From Ruania alba (GTDB lineage: Bacteria; Actinomycetota; Actinomycetes; Actinomycetales; Beutenbergiaceae): a DNA stretch of 64,000 nucleotides. The position numbers were made by a program, and so were the translations under genes. The stretch covers positions 2,480,001 through 2,544,000 of the forward strand of contig NZ_FNTX01000002.1 of the NCBI RefSeq assembly GCF_900105765.1, written 5' to 3'. Shown here piece after piece: positions 29,794-39,246 of this stretch (within the stretch, counting starts at the first letter, position 1; each line of letters starts with the position of its first letter). The notes beneath the pieces are model-generated. The model was not told the DNA's origin. It saw only the letters and a program-made list of their open reading frames with translations, and did no database searches.

Positions 29794-30651
29794 CTACTTG
29801 TTCGCTCCTACCAGCAGACCCGACACGAACTGCTTCTGGAAGATGAAGAACACCACCGCGGTCGGGATCGCTGCGATCACGGCGCCGGCAGCCACCACGT
29901 TCCACTGGCTGACGAATCCGCCCTGCAGGTTCAGCAGCGCCGCGGTGATCGGGAAGTTGTCCTCAGTGCGCAACACGGTCATCGCCCAGATCAGGTCGTT
30001 GAAGACCCAGGTGGTCGCCAGCGCAGTCAGGGCAGCGAGGGACGGGCGGGCCAGTGGCAGCACGATGAGCGCGTAGATCCGCACCGGGCCTGCACCGTCG
30101 ATCCGCGCCGCCTCAAACACCTCGTTCGGCAGGGCCCGCATGAACCCGTGCAGCACGAAGGTGTAGAAGCCCAGACCGAAGCCCACCTGCACGATGATCA
30201 GCGCGAACAGGGTGTCGTAGATCCCCAGTGCCTCGGTGATCTTCGCGACCGGGATGAGCAGGATCTGCGGTGGCAGCAGGTTGCCGGCCAGCATCAGCAG
30301 CAGGATGGCGGTGCGGCCCGGGATCCGGAACCGGCTCAACGCGTACGCGGCCAGTGAGGCCAGGAACAGCGAGAGCACCACCGCCACGACCGTGACGATC
30401 GCCGAGTTGCGCAGCGCTACGCCGATGCCGCCGGTGGTCAGCGCCGTCCCGAAACCCTCCCAGCTCAGGGTGGTGGGCAGGGCGCTCAGACCGCGGGCGA
30501 CGATGTCGGAGAACGGGCGTAGCGAGACGATCAGCACGAACACCATCGGCGCGATCCAGAGCAGCGTGAAGGGGATCATCAGCACGTGGAACCAGGGGGA
30601 GCGCTGGCCGATCGCACGGCGCTTGTTCCCCGATGCGGTCACAAGAGTCAT
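29794..30651 (-). CDS. sugar ABC transporter permease (MalG-like)
   Basis: A 285-residue inner-membrane permease with about six membrane segments. The coupling loop FEAARIDGAGPVRIYALIVLP, with the EAA-type motif, is at about 190-210. The ALSRFRIPGR segment after the second helix and the C-terminal FIFQKQFVSGLLVGANK are standard for CUT1 sugar importers. It overlaps the first permease gene by 4 bases. No ATPase is encoded here, so a shared MsiK-type ATPase is likely used, as usual in actinobacteria. Confidence 0.9.
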   Translation of the reverse strand: MTLVTASGNKRRAIGQRSPWFHVLMIPFTLLWIAPMVFVLIVSLRPFSDIVARGLSALPTTLSWEGFGTALTTGGIGVALRNSAIVTVVAVVLSLFLASLAAYALSRFRIPGRTAILLLMLAGNLLPPQILLIPVAKITEALGIYDTLFALIIVQVGFGLGFYTFVLHGFMRALPNEVFEAARIDGAGPVRIYALIVLPLARPSLAALTALATTWVFNDLIWAMTVLRTEDNFPITAALLNLQGGFVSQWNVVAAGAVIAAIPTAVVFFIFQKQFVSGLLVGANK

Positions 30652-31595
30652 GACTCCTCCTGCCGGATGGAACGGACGAGGTAGCTGATGATGAACACGA
30701 TCGCCAGGGCAAAGATGACGACCGCGATCGCCGACCCGTAGCCGAGGTTCACCAACGTGAAGCCCTGCTCGAACATGTACGTGCTGAGCAGGTGGGTGGA
30801 GTTGTACGGACCGCCGCGGGTCATCGCCCACACGATGTCGAACGTGCGCAGCGAGTCGATCACCGTGACCGCGAAGACCACGGCGTTCACGCTGCGCAGC
30901 TGCGGCATCACGATCCGGGTGAACCGTTGCCACCGGTTCGCCCCGTCCATCGCTGCGGCCTCTTCCAGTGCCGGGTCCACGCCCTTCAGACCCGCCAGGT
31001 AGAGCACCATGATGTAGCCGACCTGCCGCCACACGGCCGCCACCAGCACCGCGTAGAGAGCCACGTCCGGATCCGCCAGCCACTGCCGCTCCAACCCGCC
31101 GAGCCCGAGGGAGTCGAGCGAGAAGTTCACCAGCCCGTCGGGGGAGTAGAGCACCCGCCAGAACAGGCCCGTCACAGCCAGCGAGAACACCATCGGCAGG
31201 TAGATCGCCGCCCGATACAGCCCGATACCCCGCCCCGGGCGGTTCAGCAGGACCGCCAGAGCTAGCCCGATCACCACCGAGAGACCGCCGAAGCCGATCA
31301 CCCAGATGACGTTGTTGCGCAGCGCCGTCTGGAAGGTGGGGTCGGACATCAGGTCCTGATAGTTGCCCAGCCCCACCGGCTCGGCCGCACCGACACCGTT
31401 CCACCGGGTGAAGGACAGCGAGAACGAGTTCATCGCCGGCCAGAACACCCAGAACGCCTCGACGGCCAGCGGCACGAGCAGGAACACCCAGACGATCAGC
31501 GGCACGCGCCGCAGTGCCGTCACCCACCGCGGGCGGGTCGAGCGCGCGCCACCACCTCTGGGCACGGTCGACGTGGCTGTGGCTGGTGCCGTCAC
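30648..31595 (-). CDS. sugar ABC transporter permease (MalF-like)
   Basis: A 315-residue inner-membrane permease, about six membrane segments after a 30-residue cytoplasmic tail. The coupling loop LEEAAAMDGANRWQRFTRIV and the extracellular FTRWNGVG...VGLGNYQDL region mark a CUT1 sugar importer. Four-base overlaps tie it to the binding-protein gene before and the second permease after. Confidence 0.9.
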   Translation of the reverse strand: MTAPATATSTVPRGGGARSTRPRWVTALRRVPLIVWVFLLVPLAVEAFWVFWPAMNSFSLSFTRWNGVGAAEPVGLGNYQDLMSDPTFQTALRNNVIWVIGFGGLSVVIGLALAVLLNRPGRGIGLYRAAIYLPMVFSLAVTGLFWRVLYSPDGLVNFSLDSLGLGGLERQWLADPDVALYAVLVAAVWRQVGYIMVLYLAGLKGVDPALEEAAAMDGANRWQRFTRIVMPQLRSVNAVVFAVTVIDSLRTFDIVWAMTRGGPYNSTHLLSTYMFEQGFTLVNLGYGSAIAVVIFALAIVFIISYLVRSIRQEES

Positions 31596-32914
31596 TGGTC
31601 CCAGACCCGCTCAGCGGCAGCCTGCCAGCCCTCCAGGATGCCCGGGATGTCGGAGGGATCGGCGAGGAACCTGGTCAGGGCATCGTCCGCCGTCGCCTGC
31701 AGTGCATCGGAGGAGTCCCGGTTGAAGAACTGGGTGATCTCCTCGGTGCTGTTCAGCAGCTCGATGCCCTTCTGCACCAGCGGAGAGAAGCTGGAGGTGT
31801 CCACATCCGGATGCGTGGGCAGGTTCGAGGAGCCGGAGATCTCGATGAACGTCTGCTGCGACTCCGCCGAGGCGAGGTAGGCAAGCAACTCCTTCGTGCC
31901 CTGCGGGTTGTCCGTGCCGGAGGCAGCGAAGTAACCGTCCGTGGGCGCCTCCTCAGCGCTGGGTACATCGGGGTTGATTGGTGGCACCGAGAAGAAGTCC
32001 AGATCGTCGCGCTGGTCCTCCGGGAAGAACTGGGTGACGAACGCTCCGATCAGGTACATGGCCGATTCGTCCTGCACCATCGGCGTCACCGCCTCCTGGT
32101 AGGAGTAGGACGCCATGTTGGGATCGAAGTACGGGATGAGCGTCGCGTACTCCTCCAGGACCGCCTCCACCTCGGGATCGGTGAACGCGTGCTCCCCGGA
32201 GAGCAGCTCCCGGTGGTACTGGGCGCCGTTGATGCGCAGGTTCAGGTAATCGAACCAGCCCGAGGCCATCCAGGGAGTGGAACCGATGCCGTTGGCGAGC
32301 GGGTTCACGCCCCTGCCCTTGAGGTCCTCGCACAGGGCGAGGAAATCCTCCCAGGTCTCCGGTGCGCTCACGCCCCACTCCTCGAAGGCGGACTTCTTGT
32401 AGAAGACCGACCACCAGTAGTAGTTCGTCGGGACGAAGATCTGGCTGCCGTCCTCAGCGGAGGACAGCTCGCGCAAGGCGTCGGAGAAGTTCGCGCATGC
32501 CCCGTCGCCCTCCCACATGTCCGAGACGTCCAGCAACAACCCTTCGGCCGCATAGTCCCGGGCCACCGATCCGGCGTACCAGGTGAGGACGTCCGGCGGG
32601 TTGGCGGAGGTGAGGTAGGTGGACAGCTGGGCGCGGAATTGCTCGATGGCGACCGTGTTGATCTCAGCATCGGCGGGGTAATCGCCGATCAGGGTCTCCA
32701 GCGCTTCGCGCGGTGCGGGATCAGACTGCGAGTTCTGCAGCGTGACCGGGCCGGTCGGCTCGCTGGACCCGGAGGTCTCATCGGAGCCGGTGGTCTCTTC
32801 TGGGGTTCCTTCGGAACCGAGGCAGCCGGCCAGCAGACCGCTGGTGCCGAGGGCGCTCGCGCCCAGCAGGAATCCTCGCCGGGAGACGAGGCTGGTGCGG
32901 GTGGTGGTGTTCAT
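31592..32914 (-). CDS. extracellular sugar-binding lipoprotein (family 1 SBP)
   Basis: A 440-residue solute-binding lipoprotein. The signal peptide contains SRRGFLLGASALG, a twin-arginine-like motif, and ends in lipobox LAGC near residue 31; a threonine/serine/glutamate-rich linker follows. The mature protein has family-1 features such as WEDFLALCEDLKGRG and FTDPEVEAVLEEY. It feeds the two permeases that follow. The neighbouring glycosidase genes suggest an oligosaccharide ligand of unknown structure. Confidence 0.88.
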   Translation of the reverse strand: MNTTTRTSLVSRRGFLLGASALGTSGLLAGCLGSEGTPEETTGSDETSGSSEPTGPVTLQNSQSDPAPREALETLIGDYPADAEINTVAIEQFRAQLSTYLTSANPPDVLTWYAGSVARDYAAEGLLLDVSDMWEGDGACANFSDALRELSSAEDGSQIFVPTNYYWWSVFYKKSAFEEWGVSAPETWEDFLALCEDLKGRGVNPLANGIGSTPWMASGWFDYLNLRINGAQYHRELLSGEHAFTDPEVEAVLEEYATLIPYFDPNMASYSYQEAVTPMVQDESAMYLIGAFVTQFFPEDQRDDLDFFSVPPINPDVPSAEEAPTDGYFAASGTDNPQGTKELLAYLASAESQQTFIEISGSSNLPTHPDVDTSSFSPLVQKGIELLNSTEEITQFFNRDSSDALQATADDALTRFLADPSDIPGILEGWQAAAERVWDQ

Positions 32915-32969
32915 CGTCGAACCTCCTGGAGTGTGCGCCGTGCCGGCGCGTGCGGGTGGTGGGGGTGGA

Positions 32970-34244
32970 TCAGGCTCGGGTGAAGATGGCGTTCGCCTCC
33001 CGTTGCAGGTCGGCGTCGGCCCACATCGAGTGCTGAGGTGCGGCGTTGGAGCACACGATCGACCCCCAGGCGCCGACGCGGGCGGACTCGGCCATGGCCT
33101 GACGGCAGATCTGCGCGCCGACCGGTCCTTCCTCGAATCGGCCGTCCTTGGGCGTGTAGCCGACCCAGCCCTCGCCGAGCACGAGCGGGATCTGGCGGGC
33201 GGCTGCCTGATCGGCGGCGGTCTCCAGCCAGAGCGTGAGGCGGGAGTTCATCGCGAGCCGGTGCTCGCCGTAGTGGTCGTACAGCCAGCGGTCGAAGGCC
33301 TCGGGGTCGCACCAGTCATGGGTATAGATCTCGGGCTTGCTCACGATCATCGCGTGCATCCGCCAGGCCTCGCCTGCCGTCCATTCGGTCAGGTCCGGGG
33401 CACCCGGGCGCAGCAACTCCCGGCGGGCGGCTTCCTGCGCGTACTCCTCGATGGGTCCGCGAAGGCCATACGTCTCGATCAGGGCGTCGAGCACCCCGTA
33501 CACGTACGGGTGCACCACCAGTACGTCGGCATTGTGCGGTACTCCACGCATCTCTCCGACCGGGACTCCCGCGTAGTTCACCGTGACCGGCACCTCCGGC
33601 TGCAGGTCGTGGAACATCCGGAGTCCTCGTTCCAGCCGGTCGTGCAAGGCCAGTACCGCCTCGTCCCCGGCCATCCCGAGCCCTTCGGTCAGGTGCCCGA
33701 TCTGGACCTCGTTGTGCAGTTCCACGAAGGCGATCCGGTCGGCCAGATCGTGCTCGGTGAGGACGTCCACCAGGGCGGACTGTGCCCGTGCCAGCTCCAC
33801 GGCCCGCTCCTCCGGGTCCACCGCGTGCAGGGCCTCGTACCAGTCCGGCAAGGCTGCGAACGCCGGGCTCTGCTGGTACTCCCAGGAGGAGACGATCACG
33901 AAGCAGTTGTGACGCTTCGCTGCCCGGAACAGTTCCAGCAGGTGCTCGCGTGCGTCGATGGTGGTCTCGGCGGCTACGTCGTACCAGCGCACCCGCTGGG
34001 CGTACTCGCCACCCATCGAGCCGAGCCGCAGCGCGGTGGTGTCCAGCCCGGAGCCGAACAGTAGATATGGCATCGCGCAGATGCGGATGGTGTTGTACCC
34101 GCGCTCGACCGCCTCAGCGAAGGCACGGTCAAGATCCTCGAACGGTTCACCCGGTCCGGTGCGCACGAACCAGGAGAAGTCCCACAAGGTCAGGGTCAGC
34201 CGTTCCGGAAGATGGGCCGGGATCGGTACGGGGGAGTAGGTCAT
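32970..34244 (-). CDS. cellulase-like glycoside hydrolase (clan A, GH5-like)
   Basis: A 424-residue TIM-barrel hydrolase without a signal peptide, so probably acting on imported oligosaccharides. The likely acid/base is Glu in FVELHNEVQ (about 175) and the likely nucleophile is Glu in LVLGEGWVGY (about 365), the spacing expected for clan A. RGYNTIRICAMPY near residue 50 matches the strand-2 arginine region. It overlaps the DUF5107 gene by 4 bases and lies 55 bases before the binding-protein gene. Substrate is unknown. Confidence 0.8.
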   Translation of the reverse strand: MTYSPVPIPAHLPERLTLTLWDFSWFVRTGPGEPFEDLDRAFAEAVERGYNTIRICAMPYLLFGSGLDTTALRLGSMGGEYAQRVRWYDVAAETTIDAREHLLELFRAAKRHNCFVIVSSWEYQQSPAFAALPDWYEALHAVDPEERAVELARAQSALVDVLTEHDLADRIAFVELHNEVQIGHLTEGLGMAGDEAVLALHDRLERGLRMFHDLQPEVPVTVNYAGVPVGEMRGVPHNADVLVVHPYVYGVLDALIETYGLRGPIEEYAQEAARRELLRPGAPDLTEWTAGEAWRMHAMIVSKPEIYTHDWCDPEAFDRWLYDHYGEHRLAMNSRLTLWLETAADQAAARQIPLVLGEGWVGYTPKDGRFEEGPVGAQICRQAMAESARVGAWGSIVCSNAAPQHSMWADADLQREANAIFTRA

Positions 34245-37200
34245 CGTCGCTCCTCGATCGTGGTCAGCAGGTCGTGGACGTCGGGATGGTCGGGCACGGT
34301 CGTCAGGATCGTGTGCAGCCGAGCCACGGCGGCCGGCAGATCGCCGTCGAGCACGCTCAACTGCGCGCGCAGGAACTGCACACGCATATCGCGTTGCACG
34401 CTCAGGTCCGGTGGGAACAGCATCATCTCCGGCAGGGAGGTCGCGAAGTAGTCGATCACCGGTGTGGAGGCGGCGAGATCGTCGGTGAACTCCCGCAGAT
34501 CCTCGGTCAGGGCGGCGGCCTCGCTGAGCAGCCCGAGCCGGCGCAGGGCGAGCACGCTGTGGAAGGTCGCCTCGCTGTGCCGGCTGGCGCTCATCGTGCG
34601 GAAGTCGCCCACCTGAGTGGCAGCGATCGACCAGGCGCGCTCAGCATCCTCGGCGCGACCGTCCGCGTTGGCGACGTCTCCGGCGAGGAGCTGCAACGCG
34701 GACGTGGTGGCCAACGGGTGCCGGTCCTCTCCGAGCGAGGACGGTGGCGCTATGGCCTTCCGCACCCAGGCGTCCGCCTCCTCGAGCCGCTGCTCGGCCA
34801 GCTCCCTGCGCGCCAGTGCCGCACAGGTGCGCTCCCACACGCGCAGCACCTCGCCCTCCCCGCCCTCCCAGGGCTGGAACTGCCGGGAGCTGAGGATCCG
34901 GTACGCGTCCGAGGGATCCCCGGAGCAGACCAGCAGGTGCGCGACCTCGGCAGCCAGATCGTCCCGCTCGGCTACTGCGCGCTCTGCCGCCTGCAGGTGC
35001 GCGAGCCGTTCCGCGATCGGTGTTCCCCGCCGCCGGTCCAGCTGGTCACTCTCGCGCAGGATCCGCGGGTGCCCCGGAGCGAGGGCGAGCGCACGATCGT
35101 AGGCGGTGCGTGCGCCGTCGAGGTCGCCCGCCACCGTGACCAGGGCGAGCCCGACGTTCCGGTGCACGACGGCGTCCCCCGCCCCTCGCGCGCCGCTTGT
35201 CCAGGCGGTCAGTGCCTCGTCCTTGCGTCCGGCTGCGTACAGCCAGTGCCCGAGCAGCACCTGTGCCACCGGGTCGTGACGTTGCGCCGCACGGGTGAGC
35301 ATCAGGGCATCGGAGAGCCGGCCGGGGAAGCACCAGGTGCGATCGGCGCGGGCAGCGGCGGCCCGTGCCTCCCGCGCTCCCTGGTCGTCCCCGGTCCGGG
35401 CGAGAAGCTCGGCGCGATGCAGGTGGGCCAGGGCCGTGACCGAGGGCTGTCCGAGCGCACGCCCGGCGTCGCGTACTACGGCGAGGTCGAGCATCCGCAG
35501 GGCATCGGCGAGACAACCGACGGCGGTGTACTCACCGGCCACATCCAGACAGGTCTGAGCGTCCGCGTGGACCGGCTCGCCGGCCAGGTCGCGCGACCAC
35601 CAGTGCAGCGGGTCGAGCTCGGCCAGCTCAGCCAGTGCGGCTTCGGCCTCCGCAGCGCGCCCGGTGCGGCGCAGCAGCAGTGCCCGCAGCGTGCGCGCCT
35701 GCAGGTGCTCCGGCTCGGCGCGCAGCACATCGGTCAATCGGTGCAGTGCGGTGGCGTCGCGCCCGGCGGCGGCATCCAACCGTGCCATCTCGTAGCCGGC
35801 GGGTGCCCGCCACGGACGGTTCCAGGAGGCACGGGCCAACAGCTCGTAGGCCTCCTCGGTACGGTCGCCGAGCGTGAGCACCAGCCCCAGGTGATACAGC
35901 GCCGTGGCGTCGCCCGGGGTGGGGTGATAGGCGGTGAGCCTGCCGACGGCGGTGCGCAGGTGTGCCTCTGCCTCACCCAGGCGGCCCTGCCGCAGGCGTG
36001 CGATCCCGACGGCGGTGCTCACCCCCGCGTGACCGGGCTCCCGGCGAAGCGCCTCGGCCCAGTACGGCTCAGGGGAACGGGTGGCGTGCCGGTACTGCTG
36101 CAGGTGCCCGGCGATCTCGCCCAGCTCCTCCACGGAACCCACCTCCGCCGGCGGGGGAGGCTCGGTCGCCGCCTGCACCTCTGCGGCGTTGTCGCCTTGG
36201 TCGGTCGGGCGAGTCTGCGCCGTCGGCTGGCTCACCAGTACCTGCTCGCCATGGCGCACCCGCACGGTCAGCGGTGCTGCGCCGTCGGTGGTGATCTCCC
36301 AGCGCACCGGGGTGGCGGGGTCGAGATCAGCGATGTGCTCGGCCACCACGTCGCCGGAGGCGTCCAGCACCTCGAGGTGACACCCCGGCCGGCTGGCGGT
36401 GGTGAACGCGGCGATGGAGAGGGCGTCCCCGGCAACCTGCACCCGCAGAGCTGCCTCCTCGCTGGCTTCGGTCACCGGCCCGATCTCCCGCAGCGGGTAC
36501 CAGACCTGGGAGAACACCTTCGTCTCGCCGGGGGCGAGGAAGGCGAAGTCGGGCTGATTGTCGGTGAACACCCCCGCCATGAGTTCGACGTAGGCGGGGG
36601 CAGATTCACGACTGTCGGCGAGATTCCGGTTCCAGGCACGGCCGAACGGTGACTCCCCCCAGGTCCACTGCTTCTTCCCGACGGCGATGCGCCGGTCGGC
36701 CACGTGCACGAAGCCAAGGCCGGTGGCATGGTCATAGCCGCCGAAGAAGTCGTGATCGGAACGGGTGACCATGTAGGAGGTGGGCACCGGGATGTTGTCC
36801 GGCCAGTCGATCCGGTCTCCGGTCACCAGCGTGCCGTCCGCGGCGGTGAACGTGTCGGACTGCCGGCTGGGGTAGTCGATGTCGTAGTAGGGGCGGTCGG
36901 CGGCGGGGAAGGCCGTGATCGCGCGCTTGGCGTGGTCGGCCACGACATCGACGTCGGCTGGGAAGAAGGACTGGAAGTTCCGATGCGTGCGGGCGGCGAC
37001 GTTCGCCCACCACAGGAACGTCTGGGTCAGTGGGGTGCGGTTGTACAGGCGAACCCGCAGCTCGATGGTGGCACGGTCCGGGTGGAGACGGACCCCGTGC
37101 ATCCCCTTCATCCGGTCGAAGGGGTCGTGGTCGGAGCACCAGATCGTCACCGAACCGTCGTCGTCGTGGGTGATGTGGGTGTCGGTGGGCAGGTACGTGC

Positions 37201-37630
37201 CAGGTCGGTGGTGCTGCGGCCAGTTGAGCTCGATGCCCCCGGCGATCCAGGGGCCGGCGAGGCCGACGAGGGCCGGTTTGATCACGGGGTTGTTGTAGAA
37301 GATCTCGGCGCCGGAGTGCCGGTCGATCGCCAGGTGGATCCGGCCGCCCAGCTCCGGCAGGATCACCAACCGGATCCATGCGTTCTCCAGGTGGATCGCG
37401 TCCCACTCGTAGATGACCGGCTCCGGCGCGATGCGATCGTGGAACGGTAGCGGGTACACCCGACCGGAGGACCCCTGGTACACCCGAGCATCCAGGTAGG
37501 CCGGGAGGTCCGAGGGCGGTGCCGGGTGGTAGGTCCGCAGCGGGAGCGGTTCGCTCCAGGCGGCGACGGGGGCGGCGGCTTGGTCTCTGGGGCGGGCCGG
37601 GAGGGTGAGCGTCGGCTCATCGGTGAGCAT
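34241..37630 (-). CDS. DUF5107 domain protein with C-terminal TPR array
   Basis: A 1129-residue protein. Residues about 40-400 form a DUF5107-type domain, a galactose-mutarotase-like beta fold (YEWDAIHLENAWIRLVILPELGGRI, IKPALVGLAGPWIAGGIELNWPQHH), likely binding or acting on carbohydrate. From about residue 500 a long TPR superhelix runs to the end (ALYHLGLVLTLGDRTEEAYELL, VHRNVGLALVTVAGDLDGARTAYDRAL). No signal peptide. It is the first gene of a five-gene operon with the cellulase-like enzyme and sugar importer, divergent from an AraC regulator. Catalytic residues were not identified. Confidence 0.82.
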   Translation of the reverse strand: MLTDEPTLTLPARPRDQAAAPVAAWSEPLPLRTYHPAPPSDLPAYLDARVYQGSSGRVYPLPFHDRIAPEPVIYEWDAIHLENAWIRLVILPELGGRIHLAIDRHSGAEIFYNNPVIKPALVGLAGPWIAGGIELNWPQHHRPGTYLPTDTHITHDDDGSVTIWCSDHDPFDRMKGMHGVRLHPDRATIELRVRLYNRTPLTQTFLWWANVAARTHRNFQSFFPADVDVVADHAKRAITAFPAADRPYYDIDYPSRQSDTFTAADGTLVTGDRIDWPDNIPVPTSYMVTRSDHDFFGGYDHATGLGFVHVADRRIAVGKKQWTWGESPFGRAWNRNLADSRESAPAYVELMAGVFTDNQPDFAFLAPGETKVFSQVWYPLREIGPVTEASEEAALRVQVAGDALSIAAFTTASRPGCHLEVLDASGDVVAEHIADLDPATPVRWEITTDGAAPLTVRVRHGEQVLVSQPTAQTRPTDQGDNAAEVQAATEPPPPAEVGSVEELGEIAGHLQQYRHATRSPEPYWAEALRREPGHAGVSTAVGIARLRQGRLGEAEAHLRTAVGRLTAYHPTPGDATALYHLGLVLTLGDRTEEAYELLARASWNRPWRAPAGYEMARLDAAAGRDATALHRLTDVLRAEPEHLQARTLRALLLRRTGRAAEAEAALAELAELDPLHWWSRDLAGEPVHADAQTCLDVAGEYTAVGCLADALRMLDLAVVRDAGRALGQPSVTALAHLHRAELLARTGDDQGAREARAAAARADRTWCFPGRLSDALMLTRAAQRHDPVAQVLLGHWLYAAGRKDEALTAWTSGARGAGDAVVHRNVGLALVTVAGDLDGARTAYDRALALAPGHPRILRESDQLDRRRGTPIAERLAHLQAAERAVAERDDLAAEVAHLLVCSGDPSDAYRILSSRQFQPWEGGEGEVLRVWERTCAALARRELAEQRLEEADAWVRKAIAPPSSLGEDRHPLATTSALQLLAGDVANADGRAEDAERAWSIAATQVGDFRTMSASRHSEATFHSVLALRRLGLLSEAAALTEDLREFTDDLAASTPVIDYFATSLPEMMLFPPDLSVQRDMRVQFLRAQLSVLDGDLPAAVARLHTILTTVPDHPDVHDLLTTIEERR

Positions 37631-37672
37631 GCTCTCGACGCTAGGTCGCGAGCGCGAAGATCGGAATGTCGG

Positions 37673-37695
37673 ATCGTCCGGAGTTCCTGGACGAT
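37673..37695. promoter_or_regulatory. inverted repeat in the AraC/DUF5107 divergent promoter region
   Basis: ATCGTCC (37673-37679) pairs with GGACGAT (37689-37695) across a 9-base spacer in the 106-base gap. Position between the regulator and the glycan operon suggests an operator, though AraC proteins more often use direct repeats. Confidence 0.4.
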
Positions 37696-37736
37696 TCGAT
37701 GATCTATGGGGTGCGATTGTACGTCAGACTAGGTCC

Positions 37737-38618
37737 ATGGTGGCCTACACGAGGGACGGATTCCCTGGACAGCGGATGCGCGTGCTGCCGCGCCCGCTGG
37801 TCGCGCGGGCGACTGGCCGAGGACTCACCTCCCGGTTGCTGGTGAGCGATGCGGGGTACTTCCCGCACGCTGCCAACCACGGTCGAATCCGCCCCCACGG
37901 CGCCCGCGAGGCGGTGGTACTGGTCTGCACCGATGGGCGCGGTTCCTGCGACGTGGACGGTGGGACGGTCACCGTCACCGTGGGGCAGGCGCTGGTCCTC
38001 CCGCCGGGTGTGGCTCACCTGTACCGCGCCGACGTCGACGACCCCTGGACGTTGTGGTGGTTTCACGCGACCGGCTCTGACCTGGCGGAGCTGCTGGAGC
38101 CGTTCGGGCATTCCCGGCGCCTCGTCGACCTGCACGATTCTGCGCGACTGGTGCACCTGATGGAGCAGGTGGTGCAGGCGCTCGAACGAGACGAGACGAC
38201 ACCGTCGCTGATGACCGCGGCCGGGGCAGCCTGGCACGTGCTCGCTCAGCTCGGATCCGATCGGCTCGCCGGGCCACGGGACGAAGCCGGCCCGGTCCAA
38301 CGGGCCAGGGAGTACCTGCTCGACCACCTGGAGGAGCAGGTGCGCGTGCCCGCTGTCGCTGCCCATGTGGGACTGAGTACCTCGCACCTGGCGGCAGTGT
38401 TCCGTCAGGCCACCGGTGGAGGAGTGCTCGACTATCTCAAGCGCACCCGGATGGCACGGGCACGGGTGATGCTGGTCACGACCAGCCGGAGCGTGGCCGA
38501 GGTGGCGCGGGCCGTCGGCTACACCGACGAGTTCTACTTCTCGCGCCAGTTCCGTGCGGTGAGCGGTGTCAGCCCGTCGCAGTTTCGGAAGGCGTCCCGG
38601 GCCGAGCACGTGCCGTGA
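37737..38618 (+). CDS. AraC-family transcriptional regulator
   Basis: A 293-residue regulator: N-terminal cupin sensor (about 20-170) with the GQALVLPPGVAHLYRAD turn, then a C-terminal double helix-turn-helix (VPAVAAHVGLSTSHLAAVFRQ, and VAEVARAVGYTDEFYFSRQFR with the PSQF signature). It probably senses a sugar and activates the divergent glycoside operon. ATG 37737 follows a CAGACT box by 6 bases, so a leaderless transcript is possible. Confidence 0.88.
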   Translation: MVAYTRDGFPGQRMRVLPRPLVARATGRGLTSRLLVSDAGYFPHAANHGRIRPHGAREAVVLVCTDGRGSCDVDGGTVTVTVGQALVLPPGVAHLYRADVDDPWTLWWFHATGSDLAELLEPFGHSRRLVDLHDSARLVHLMEQVVQALERDETTPSLMTAAGAAWHVLAQLGSDRLAGPRDEAGPVQRAREYLLDHLEEQVRVPAVAAHVGLSTSHLAAVFRQATGGGVLDYLKRTRMARARVMLVTTSRSVAEVARAVGYTDEFYFSRQFRAVSGVSPSQFRKASRAEHVP

Positions 38619-38714
38619 CCGAGGGCCGGCGGTCGCTGCGGCGGGACACCACGCGAATAGGATGCTGCCCCGGTTGGCGCCGCGGTGGCGCTGCGTTCAG
38701 AGGGGGCGTCCCAC

Positions 38715-38836
38715 ATGTCCGGAAACAGCTACTTCCTGCTCATGCTCGGCATCCTGGTGGTGCTGGTGGTGCTCTGGTCTCTGAAGCGGGTGTTCCGCCG
38801 GACGATCGGTGAGGCGGGGAGCGTGCCGGGGCGGCG
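38715..38836 (+). other. N-terminal membrane segment of an apparently frameshifted gene
   Basis: From ATG 38715 the frame encodes a single membrane helix (SGNSYFLLMLGILVVLVVLW) and a basic segment (LKRVFRRTIGEAGSVPG). It then continues into a low-quality arginine/serine-rich stretch in the wrong frame. Adding one G to the GGGG run at 38828-38831 would join it smoothly to the following frame, reading VPGAAVAEKQTGEH. A TAGGAT box at 38657 may be its promoter. Confidence 0.55.
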
Positions 38837-39235
38837 GTGGCCGAGAAGCAGACCGGGGAGCACCTCGACCTCTACTCCCGCACGGCGGTGCTGGCGACCG
38901 ACGCGGCCGGTGCCCGCGCGGTGGTGGAGCAGGTGTTCGGCAAGCACCGGCGCATCAGCGCCGCCGGCGAGGACCGGTGGACGCTGGAGTTCATCGAGCC
39001 GAAGGACATCCACCTGCGTCTCGATACTGCGGCGCAGCCGGTGCTGCACGTCACTCAGTTCCGCGAGCACAACGGCCAACCGATCGGTGGCGGGGACTGG
39101 CGCAGGGTCCTCGCCAAGGTCACCAAGGCAGCCCAGGAAGCCGGTGTGTCAGTGACTGAAGGGCGGATCGCGCATCAGCGCACCCACCCCGCCGACCAGA
39201 ACAACTGGATCTGGACCGTCCAGCAGTCGGGCTGA
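38837..39235 (+). CDS. conserved hypothetical protein, probably the C-terminal part of a frameshifted gene
   Basis: A 132-residue soluble domain (HLDLYSRTAVLATDAAGARAVVEQVFG, alpha/beta character) read from a GTG at 38837 without a ribosome binding site. The preceding frame carries a membrane anchor, and the two fit together if one G is restored near 38830. The native product is therefore probably a ~174-residue anchored protein with a cytoplasmic domain. Function unknown. It converges with the DinB-type gene. Confidence 0.65.
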   Translation: MAEKQTGEHLDLYSRTAVLATDAAGARAVVEQVFGKHRRISAAGEDRWTLEFIEPKDIHLRLDTAAQPVLHVTQFREHNGQPIGGGDWRRVLAKVTKAAQEAGVSVTEGRIAHQRTHPADQNNWIWTVQQSG

Positions 39236-39246
39236 CCACGACAGGG

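Noticed and set aside
33782-36652. A 956-codon plus-strand frame opposite the DUF5107/TPR gene
   Set aside because: Arg/Gly/His/Gln-rich product without domain structure; the minus-strand gene carries recognisable folds and operon overlaps.
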